This document shows, one piece after another, positions 57,437 to 64,000 of a stretch of DNA of 64,000 nt; within the stretch, counting starts at the first letter, position 1, and every line of letters starts with the position of its first letter. A program made the translations under genes and the position numbers. Location: assembly GCA_001404055.1 (NCBI GenBank), contig CXTY01000003.1, positions 62,001 to 126,000 of the forward strand. The letters run 5' to 3'. The DNA comes from Roseibium album (GTDB taxonomy: Bacteria; Pseudomonadota; Alphaproteobacteria; Rhizobiales; Stappiaceae). The notes under the pieces are model-generated. The model saw only the letters and a list, made by a program, of their open reading frames with translations. It was not told where the DNA came from and ran no database searches.

Positions 57437-58711
57437 TCATTTTGACGGCACTTCGACTTCAAAATTGACAGTGCCATCCGTTGCCTGAGAAACGATCTCG
57501 GAGATCGGGACCTTGATGCGGCGTTCGGGCCGGGAGTTCAAAGACCGCTTCCAGATCGGTCCCATTTTGGAGTGGGCGACCAGTGTTCCAGAAACGCGCT
57601 CGGTCACACGCATTTGGATATCAACCATCCCTTCGGTGTCACCGTTGGGGCAGATCACTTGCGGCATTGCATATTTCAGATGCTTGCCCTGGATAACGAT
57701 GTTCAGGGATTTAGCGGGCTTCGGCAATTTCCCGGAAAGGTCTTGCGCCACCCATTGACCTGTCTGTTGCCCTTCGGCCCAGCTTCGGCCCGCGGTTTCA
57801 ACCGGGCGAAGCAAGTTTCCGGTCGCAAAATATACCGGATCGGAGCATCGCCCCCATTGATCGACAACTGGTCCACCCGTTGCAGGATCGACATGCAGAT
57901 GCCCACAACGCGCAAGCGCAGATTCTGGTGTGAACTTGCCCGTGAGGATTACACCATCACATTCAATACTGCGCGTCTGTCCATCAGGACCCGCCACAAC
58001 GACCTCTTCAACAGACTTGTTGCCCTTAATCTCGACGAGTTGTGTGCTTGTGTGCAGTTTGATGCCCTTCATCCGGGGGTACAGGGCGCAGGGCCAGCGT
58101 GCTGTAGCGCTTTGCTCCGCTTCGATCATTGCAACGGGGCGAATTCCTGCATGCCGACACGTCATCAGAGCAGAAAATGCGACCAGCTCGCTTCCGACGA
58201 CTAATGGCCGGACAAACGGACGGCGTTGTTGCAGATAGATCATCGATTGAAGCGCGCCCGTGCTCAATACGCCCTGCACGCGTGCTCCCGAGATCAATCG
58301 GGCAGATCTTGGTGTCTCGCGCACGCCGGTTGCATAGATCACGCGGCGTGGTGTGATCCGGAATATGCCGTCCGACGTTGCCACCGTCAGCACGCCACCA
58401 CGCAGGATTTCAGCAACAGTCGTTTGTGTATGAATTTCCACGCCCGCTTTCTGCGCCTGCGTGACCAGGCGAGCGGAATAATTAGGTCCACTGAGAAGCT
58501 GCCTGAATTCTCGCAAGCCAAAGGCAGGATGGCCGCAACTGAGCGGAATCCCACCGGCCTGCTGTTCCCGCTCCAAAACGACAACCCGGCCCACGCCTGC
58601 GGCCTTGAGCACTGTCGCAGCTGCCAAACCGGACGGGCCGCTACCGATAATCGCCACATCGATTGGCACTGCCGTGTTCAATGCCGGGTTAGTCAAGGTC
58701 AGACTAGTCAT
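57437..58711 (-). CDS. FAD-dependent oxidoreductase (two-dinucleotide-binding fold)
   Basis: A 424-residue flavoprotein: DVAIIGSGPSGLAAATVLKAAG (FAD Rossmann motif), ATGVRETPRSARLI and a second nucleotide-binding region, GVILTGKFTPESAL, followed by VYFATGNLLRPVETAGRSWAEG. It resembles the HcnB/GlpB-like partner often encoded with a GlpA-type dehydrogenase. ATG at 58711 overlaps the end of the next gene by 8 bp, so the two proteins are translated together and may form one complex. Confidence 0.87.
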   Translation of the reverse strand: MTSLTLTNPALNTAVPIDVAIIGSGPSGLAAATVLKAAGVGRVVVLEREQQAGGIPLSCGHPAFGLREFRQLLSGPNYSARLVTQAQKAGVEIHTQTTVAEILRGGVLTVATSDGIFRITPRRVIYATGVRETPRSARLISGARVQGVLSTGALQSMIYLQQRRPFVRPLVVGSELVAFSALMTCRHAGIRPVAMIEAEQSATARWPCALYPRMKGIKLHTSTQLVEIKGNKSVEEVVVAGPDGQTRSIECDGVILTGKFTPESALARCGHLHVDPATGGPVVDQWGRCSDPVYFATGNLLRPVETAGRSWAEGQQTGQWVAQDLSGKLPKPAKSLNIVIQGKHLKYAMPQVICPNGDTEGMVDIQMRVTERVSGTLVAHSKMGPIWKRSLNSRPERRIKVPISEIVSQATDGTVNFEVEVPSK

Positions 58712-60137
58712 GGCCGAACTCTTCAGATAGCGGTGGCTCAAGTTTGCCGGCAGTCAATTCTGCAAGCCGCGCAGAGCAATAAAACCCCTGACAACGCCCC
58801 ATTGTTGCCCGTGTTTGCCGCTTCAGTCCTCCCATGGAACGTGCACCCAATGGCCCGTTCAACGCCGCCTCTATCTCGCGGCTTGTGACCATTTCGCAGT
58901 GACAGACAATCTCCCCGTATCCTGCGCGTTTCCAGTCACGCTCACCTGTTTGCGCAAGGACTGCCGCCTGCGGTTTTTCAGGATCGGTGAGCTGCTGATG
59001 CTTGGAACCGTGGCTTTCGTAAAGGCCGTAGACATGACGTGCGATACCCAATGAAGCACTCAATCCCGTCGAACGGATGCCACCAACCGTGATCCAGTTC
59101 CTATCCGGCACCGTCTCGACGCGATACGCCTTGCGTTCCGATGCTGGACGCAGCCCCGCATAGACAGCTGTCACCGGCATGTCGACCAGTGCAGGAACCT
59201 TGTCTACGCCATCGGCAATCAGGCCTTTCAGAGTATCGTGATCGGTCGAAGCGTCAGTCCGGCTTTGCTGATCTTCGGCTGTCGGTCCGACAGCGAGATT
59301 TCCAAAGACCGTGCGAAACAACACGATCCCCTTGGTCTTTTCCTGCGGCACCGGCAGGATTATGGAATTCACCAACCCCTGCGCTGCTTTATCAAAGACA
59401 ACGAACTGTCCTTTGCGGGGTGTGATCTTGAACTTGGCCTCGCCCAGAACAGCTTCGTCCACGAGATCACCGAAGAGACCGGCACAATTGACGACCGCAC
59501 AGGCGCGAAGCGCACCATTGCTGGTTTCCACCTGCCAATTCTGCCCATCAAACGCACCGCCCGTGACGGCGCAGGACAGAAAAACTTGCGCACCGTTGTC
59601 CAGCGCCTGGCGCAGATAGACATATGGCGCCGACCACGGGTCGATAATGCTCTCCTGGGGGACATTGACCGCGCCTAACGCGCGTTCGCTCAGGTTCGGC
59701 TCAGCCGCACGCAGCGTGTTCGCATCGACGATATGGACATCCGTCACCCCGTTCTCGTGCGCCTGGGCAACGATCTCCTCAAGCTTGTCCATCTCCTCCG
59801 GTGTCCAGGCAACAACCTGCGCTCCGGACTTTTCCTGCACCAGACCAAGGTCATCGCGAATTCTTTCATATTCACGATATCCCGCGCGAATACATGACAG
59901 TTCAAGTGAGCCGGTCGGCGCGTCAAAACCGGTATGAAGAATGGCGCTGTTGGCTTTGCTCGCCCCCTCAAGGATGTCACTTGCTTTCTCAACAACCGCA
60001 ACCTTGGCCCCTTCCAGCGTGAACCGCCGCGCAACCGCGCAGCCCACAACACCTGCACCGATCACAAGCACGTCGAACAATTCAGTCGACAAGGCCTTTT
60101 GGGCACTTTGTTGCGATTTCGGTTGAGCTGTTGGCAC
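58704..60137 (-). CDS. GlpA-like FAD dehydrogenase with BFD-type [2Fe-2S] domain
   Basis: A 477-residue FAD protein of the DAO/glycerol-3-phosphate dehydrogenase type: DVLVIGAGVVGCAVARRF, an HTGFDAPTGSL segment and KGQFVVFDKAAQGLVN. The C-terminus has a BFD-like cluster pattern: CHCEMVTSREIE plus CQGFYCSARL. Starts at GTG (60137). With its neighbour it probably oxidises a glycerol-phosphate-like alcohol and passes electrons to the quinone pool or another carrier. Confidence 0.87.
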   Translation of the reverse strand: MPTAQPKSQQSAQKALSTELFDVLVIGAGVVGCAVARRFTLEGAKVAVVEKASDILEGASKANSAILHTGFDAPTGSLELSCIRAGYREYERIRDDLGLVQEKSGAQVVAWTPEEMDKLEEIVAQAHENGVTDVHIVDANTLRAAEPNLSERALGAVNVPQESIIDPWSAPYVYLRQALDNGAQVFLSCAVTGGAFDGQNWQVETSNGALRACAVVNCAGLFGDLVDEAVLGEAKFKITPRKGQFVVFDKAAQGLVNSIILPVPQEKTKGIVLFRTVFGNLAVGPTAEDQQSRTDASTDHDTLKGLIADGVDKVPALVDMPVTAVYAGLRPASERKAYRVETVPDRNWITVGGIRSTGLSASLGIARHVYGLYESHGSKHQQLTDPEKPQAAVLAQTGERDWKRAGYGEIVCHCEMVTSREIEAALNGPLGARSMGGLKRQTRATMGRCQGFYCSARLAELTAGKLEPPLSEEFGHD

Positions 60138-60215
60138 TATATAACCTATAGCTGGATAATAGTGACTGAATTGGTAACAATTTTGACAAACTCGGTCAAC
60201 AGAGGCAATTCAAAA

Positions 60216-60980
60216 ATGAAGATCAAGAATCGGCAGGACAAGCTTGTCGAGATTATTCGACGCCGGGGGAAAGCCTCGGTCGAAGAGCTTGCCGACATGC
60301 TGGACGCCTCACGCGAAACAATCCGACGCGACCTGACGCAGCTCTCCGAGGCTGGCAGAATCTTGAAAGTCCATGGCGGCGCGACATTGCCACGCGCTTT
60401 TGGCGAAGGGCCGTTCCTGCAGCGCCTTTCTGAAAACGTGGAAGCCAAGATGAAAATTGCGCAGGCTGCAGGCAAATTGTTCAATGCCGGCGAAACCTTG
60501 TTCATCGATACCGGCTCGACTGTGCTGTTTTTTGCAGAGGAACTTGCGAAAGTCTCTGGGTTGACGGTCGTAACGAATTCAACCGAGATTGCACGCACGA
60601 TCGCCAAGGTGAGCAACGGCACCCGGGTTTTTCTTCTTGGTGGCGAGTTCACGACCGACAACAGCCAGACCGTCGGCACCATGGTCGCGGATCAGATTAG
60701 ATTATTCCGTGCTCATCATGCTGTTTTGACTATCGGGGCAATGGACGACCGCTCGGGCGTAATGGATTTCAACATCGAGGAAGCACAGGTCGCGCGGGCG
60801 ATGATCGCACAATCAGAGTCTCTCACCATCCTGGTCGATCAGTCCAAATTCAACACGCTGGCTTCATTTGAGGTTTGTCAGCTAGCAAGTATCGATCGCC
60901 TTGTCTGCGATGTGGCTCCTCCAAGGGAAATCGCGAAAAAGCTGGTTGCGTCCGGATGCGAGATAATTGTGGCAGACTAA
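60216..60980 (+). CDS. DeoR/GlpR-family transcriptional repressor
   Basis: A 254-residue regulator. The winged-helix N-terminus reads LVEIIRRRGKASVEELADML, ASRETIRRDLTQLSEAGRIL, followed by the sugar-phosphate-sensing C-terminal domain (LFIDTGSTVLFFAEEL, VTNSTEIARTIAK, FLLGGEF). Ligands of the family are sugar or polyol phosphates. ATG at 60216 with AGAGG upstream; divergent from the GlpA-like gene, with 78 bp of shared promoter space. Next plus-strand gene is the FGGY kinase. Confidence 0.93.
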   Translation: MKIKNRQDKLVEIIRRRGKASVEELADMLDASRETIRRDLTQLSEAGRILKVHGGATLPRAFGEGPFLQRLSENVEAKMKIAQAAGKLFNAGETLFIDTGSTVLFFAEELAKVSGLTVVTNSTEIARTIAKVSNGTRVFLLGGEFTTDNSQTVGTMVADQIRLFRAHHAVLTIGAMDDRSGVMDFNIEEAQVARAMIAQSESLTILVDQSKFNTLASFEVCQLASIDRLVCDVAPPREIAKKLVASGCEIIVAD

Positions 60981-61085
60981 TCTGCTTACAAAAATGCATT
61001 GGCAAATAGAACCGGTTTCCCCACGCTGATGCTCAAAGTTGGACTGTCTTAAGAGGCTCTCATTTCGGTTGGTAGGTAGGAAAAG

Positions 61086-62510
61086 ATGCGCATCGCAGGG
61101 GTTGACCAAGGCACAACAAGTACCAGGGCGCTTGTCTTGAACGCCGACGGAAAACTCGAATTGGTGCGATCCATAATCCATCACCAGAGTTTCCCAAATG
61201 AAGGATGGGTTGAGCAGGATCCGGAGGAAATTCTTCGCAACATAAAAACCTGCCTGGAAGCTGTGGGAAAGCTCGATGCCGTTGGCCTGGATAATCAAGG
61301 CGAAAGCTGTCTTGCCTGGGATGCGGAAACCAAAAGAGCGCTCTACCCGGTGATCGGGTGGCAGGACAGGCGAACCATTCCGGAGCTGAAGGCGCTGCGG
61401 GCAAAGGGGGGAGAAACCGAAACCTTGTCCCGTGCCGGACTACCGCTCGATCCCTATTTCTCCGCCAGCAAGCTGGGTTGGATTGTCAAGAATGTCCCGG
61501 AGGCCCAAGCTGCTTTGAAGAAAGGCACGCTACGGCTGGGTACGACCGACGCCTTTTTCCTCGACAGGCTTACCGGTCGTTTCCTGACAGATGTCACTAC
61601 CGCCAGCCGTACCTCCCTGATGAAATTGGAAGACTTGAATTGGGACAAGACGCTCTGCGAACTCTTCGGTGTACCGATGGAATGTTTGCCTGAAATAGTT
61701 CCCACCACGGGCGATTTCGGAACCATTGATACAGAATTTGGTTTTGTTCCGATTACAGCCAGTGTCGTTGATCAGCAGGCAGCGCTCTATGGGTTCGGAT
61801 GTCGGCACCCCGGGGAAGCAAAAATCACTTTTGGAACTGGCGCATTTGCACTGATGGTGACAGGTGAGAAGATCATCAATAAACCTGAACTTGGTCTCTT
61901 GCCGACCGTCGCCTGGCAACTGGACGGACAAGACGCCGTGTACGCGCTCGACGGCGGCGTTTTCTCAGCAAGTTCAGCGATAAACTGGGCGCGATCACTG
62001 GGTCTCTTTGAAGACTTTTCTGAATTGAATGCCTTTACGACGCCACCTGCCATTGAATCCGGACTGGCGTTTGTGCCTGCTTTGACCGGTCTTGGATGCC
62101 CGCATTGGGAGCCAAGCGCTCGCGGTGTTTGGCTCGGACTTTCGCTCGGGCATTCGCGCGAACAATTGGTACAATCCATTCTCGAGGGCGTGGCATTCCG
62201 TGCGACGGAAGTGATCGACGCCATGAACCAATGTGTGTCCATCAGGGGCGCAATTCAAATTGATGGAGGTATGAGCAAAAACCCCTATTTTGTTCAGTTC
62301 CTTGCAGATGTATCTGGTCGTGAAATCTGTCCAGCTTCAGTTCCAGAACTAACGGGATTGGGCACGGTGAAGCTTGCTTATCACGCGACGGGACACGAAC
62401 CCGCGTTTGCTCCTGCGTTCGGATCCTGTGCTCCCGGCGCTGACCGACGTCAAGCTTGCAGGCTTTTTGAAAAAGCGGTTGCCACGTCGCGCGCCTGGTC
62501 CAACGCTTAG
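61086..62510 (+). CDS. glycerol-kinase-like FGGY carbohydrate kinase
   Basis: A 474-residue FGGY kinase. N-terminal phosphate loop VDQGTTSTRALVLN; NEGWVEQDPEEI; VIGWQDRRTIPELKALR; C-terminal ATP site GGMSKNPYFVQFLADVSG. It is about 25 residues shorter than typical GlpK proteins. Function as glycerol kinase is likely but not certain; sequence-similar kinases act on other polyols. GGTAGGAAAAG precedes the ATG. Confidence 0.88.
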   Translation: MRIAGVDQGTTSTRALVLNADGKLELVRSIIHHQSFPNEGWVEQDPEEILRNIKTCLEAVGKLDAVGLDNQGESCLAWDAETKRALYPVIGWQDRRTIPELKALRAKGGETETLSRAGLPLDPYFSASKLGWIVKNVPEAQAALKKGTLRLGTTDAFFLDRLTGRFLTDVTTASRTSLMKLEDLNWDKTLCELFGVPMECLPEIVPTTGDFGTIDTEFGFVPITASVVDQQAALYGFGCRHPGEAKITFGTGAFALMVTGEKIINKPELGLLPTVAWQLDGQDAVYALDGGVFSASSAINWARSLGLFEDFSELNAFTTPPAIESGLAFVPALTGLGCPHWEPSARGVWLGLSLGHSREQLVQSILEGVAFRATEVIDAMNQCVSIRGAIQIDGGMSKNPYFVQFLADVSGREICPASVPELTGLGTVKLAYHATGHEPAFAPAFGSCAPGADRRQACRLFEKAVATSRAWSNA

Positions 62511-62614
62511 CTTGAACGAAATCGCAACAGGTCAGTTGTTTGTAACCGCCTTAGTTGCAGCAGAAATTTTGGGTTATGTTCATGTATGAGGTTCGTCATC
62601 TGGAGAGGTATTTA

Positions 62615-62935
62615 ATGATGCAAGTGCGCAAGAGTTTTTCTTTTTTGAATATCAGCTCCAAAATCATTCTTGCTGCTGCATCGTTATTCTCATCAGCGAC
62701 GCTCGCAGCTGAGAAGTCACCAACAGACTTCGCCAAAACGGCAACCTGTGTTCTGTCCGTCAGTGACAATGGTGTCACAAACTATGCCGTGTTCTATTTA
62801 GCTGGCTATGGTTCTGACGGCTCGTCCTATTATCGTACGATCTCGGCCCCGATCTATGAGTTGACAGTGAAGCCTGACGGTTCCGTTGGCTCCGGCGTAA
62901 ACCCGTGCAAGGAGACGCCCGAATTCCAGCGATGA
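62615..62935 (+). CDS. small secreted protein, unknown function
   Basis: A 106-residue protein with a signal peptide (VRKSFSFLNISSKIILAA...SSATLAA, cleavage near residue 33). The mature part has two cysteines (ATCVLS and VNPCKE) that may form a disulfide, and no recognised domain. ATG at 62615 is supported by GGAGAGG; the frame is open 20 codons further upstream. It follows the FGGY kinase in the same direction, but 104 bp away. Confidence 0.7.
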   Translation: MMQVRKSFSFLNISSKIILAAASLFSSATLAAEKSPTDFAKTATCVLSVSDNGVTNYAVFYLAGYGSDGSSYYRTISAPIYELTVKPDGSVGSGVNPCKETPEFQR

Positions 62936-63006
62936 GTTGAGCAGCAAAGGCTTTTGATCGCGCTATTACCCCTGCATCTACCTATCGCGCCGATCCAACG
63001 TCGAAC

Positions 63007-64000
63007 TTAAACGGACTTGCGCGGGATGAGATTGCAATCAACCTTGATCTGGCTTGGTTTGTTGTTGTAGCCGCCCGCCATCTCGATCAGAGTTTCGGTG
63101 GCAATTTCGCCCATTTCGAAATGGGGCAGCAGCATGGTCGTAAGTGACGGATGCATATGCTTGGCCAGTTCGCGGTCATCAAAACCCACCACCGAAATAT
63201 CGTTCGGGATTTTCAGGCCGGCTTCGCGGAGTGCGTCGAAGCAGCCGTAGGCCATTGGATCATTCGCACAGAAAATTGCGTCGGGGCGTTCCGGGAGCGC
63301 AAGCAGTTCCTTGGTCAATTCATAACCGGAGGACGGTTCCCAGTTTCCGGATTTGACCAATTCGGGCGCAAACGGAATGTCGTTTGAAGACAGCGCCTGA
63401 CGATAGCCTTTCAACCGGTCACGGGACGCATCGATGCCCTGCTGACCATTGATGAAGCCGACCCGTTTCCGGCCCGCATCAATCAAGTGCTGAGTTGCGG
63501 TACGTCCTGCCAGAAGCTCACCTGGAATGACAGCATGCTGGGAGCGTTTGTCGTCATAGCAGTTCAATAGAACTGTTCTGTGCTTGGACATCACCTCGGT
63601 AACTTCGACCCGGCGCGTCAGTATGGTTCCGTAGATGATACCGACAATTTCCTTGCCATCCAGACCGTCAATCGCGGCCAATTCGCTGTCAACATCATCG
63701 CCGGTCACTGTCAGAAACACACTAAGTCCGCTTTCAGCGGCCCTCTTTTGTGCACCGTCAAACGCAATTGCCATCCATGGATCACTGGCGACCTCATCGA
63801 CCATAAAGACGATTACAGGCTGGGCTTCCGCTGCTTTGCGCACTTTTCTACGCGGCAATCGATAACCCAACTCATCGGCAGCCTGGCGCACCCTGGAACG
63901 GGTGGCTTCGGACAGTTTTGCTCCCGGGCTCCCGTTTAGAACAAAGGAAACCGTCGCTTGGGATACACCTGCAAGTGTCGCGACATCTGTCATTGTCGCC
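63007..64000 (-). CDS. LacI-family transcriptional regulator (start beyond window)
   Basis: About 330 residues. Helix-turn-helix MTDVATLAGVSQATVSFVLN and hinge, then periplasmic-binding-protein-like sensor domain (VGFINGQQGIDASRDRLKGY, AIFCANDPMAYGCFDALREAG, SVVGFDDRELAKHMHPSLTTM). The ATG at 63993 is in frame, but family members normally have a few more residues and the frame stays open to the window end, so the gene may start outside. Its target is not known. Confidence 0.9.
   Translation of the reverse strand, partial: ATMTDVATLAGVSQATVSFVLNGSPGAKLSEATRSRVRQAADELGYRLPRRKVRKAAEAQPVIVFMVDEVASDPWMAIAFDGAQKRAAESGLSVFLTVTGDDVDSELAAIDGLDGKEIVGIIYGTILTRRVEVTEVMSKHRTVLLNCYDDKRSQHAVIPGELLAGRTATQHLIDAGRKRVGFINGQQGIDASRDRLKGYRQALSSNDIPFAPELVKSGNWEPSSGYELTKELLALPERPDAIFCANDPMAYGCFDALREAGLKIPNDISVVGFDDRELAKHMHPSLTTMLLPHFEMGEIATETLIEMAGGYNNKPSQIKVDCNLIPRKSV

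Noticed and set aside
1-64000. CRISPR array, prophage or insertion sequence
   Set aside because: No regular spaced repeats, transposase, integrase or phage structural gene was seen.

Overview
This window looks like chromosomal DNA of a marine-type alphaproteobacterium close to Stappiaceae/Rhizobiales (Roseibium/Labrenzia-like). That is an inference from gene content and protein style: a CtrA/SciP/FlbD flagellar circuit, a petABC operon, BluB, a DUF1285-NUDIX-DUF6111-CCA block, and a MoxR-DUF58-DUF4159 operon. Coding density is high. No insertion sequence, prophage or CRISPR array was seen. Layout: (1) 0-5.3 kb, minus strand: a partial gene with an acetyltransferase-like start, bluB, apt, mtnP, then petA-petB-petC (cytochrome bc1 complex) closed by a strong terminator. 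(2) 5.7-20.7 kb: a PPOX flavoprotein; two paralogous fused ABC exporters, one with a small membrane protein encoded directly upstream; c-di-GMP and chemotaxis genes (PAS-GGDEF-EAL with a degenerate EAL, a methyl-accepting protein, an intact HD-GYP); trmL and hemF on the plus strand; then CCA transferase, DUF6111, CoA-pyrophosphatase-type NUDIX and DUF1285 on the minus strand. (3) 20.9-27.9 kb, plus strand: a tight four-gene MoxR ATPase / DUF58 / DUF4159 / VWA-like membrane protein operon. (4) 27.9-34.8 kb: single enzymes (GNATs, glutathionyl-hydroquinone reductase type GST, NUDIX, metallophosphoesterase, MtnA), a tail-anchored protein of unknown role, and two very small genes (38 and 41 codons) with good ribosome binding sites and a shared terminator. 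(5) 34.4-46.2 kb: the flagellar region on the minus strand, fliK-flgD, sciP, and fliF-fliG-fliH-fliN-flbD-flhA, with a perfect TTAA-N7-TTAA CtrA box before fliF, a second one before an uncharacterised 91-residue gene facing flhA, and a near-consensus sigma-54 promoter before fliK. The regulators that would use these sites (FlbD, SciP) are encoded here. (6) 46.4-51.1 kb: mnmA followed by tRNA-Met, a small hypothetical gene, an EamA transporter, and a membrane protein with a GGDEF domain whose signature has become RDNQF. (7) 51.8-62.5 kb: a probable catabolic module for a glycerol-like or phosphoglycerol-containing compound: a GpdQ/CpdA-type phosphodiesterase; a spermidine/putrescine-type ABC importer (binding protein, ATPase, two permeases, one with an unusual repeated C-terminal tail); two FAD oxidoreductases (one a GlpA-like protein with a BFD-type iron-sulfur domain); a divergent DeoR/GlpR-type repressor; and a glycerol-kinase-like FGGY kinase. 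Its substrate cannot be read from sequence and is the most interesting biochemical question here. (8) The window ends with a small secreted protein and a LacI-family regulator that probably continues past the edge.
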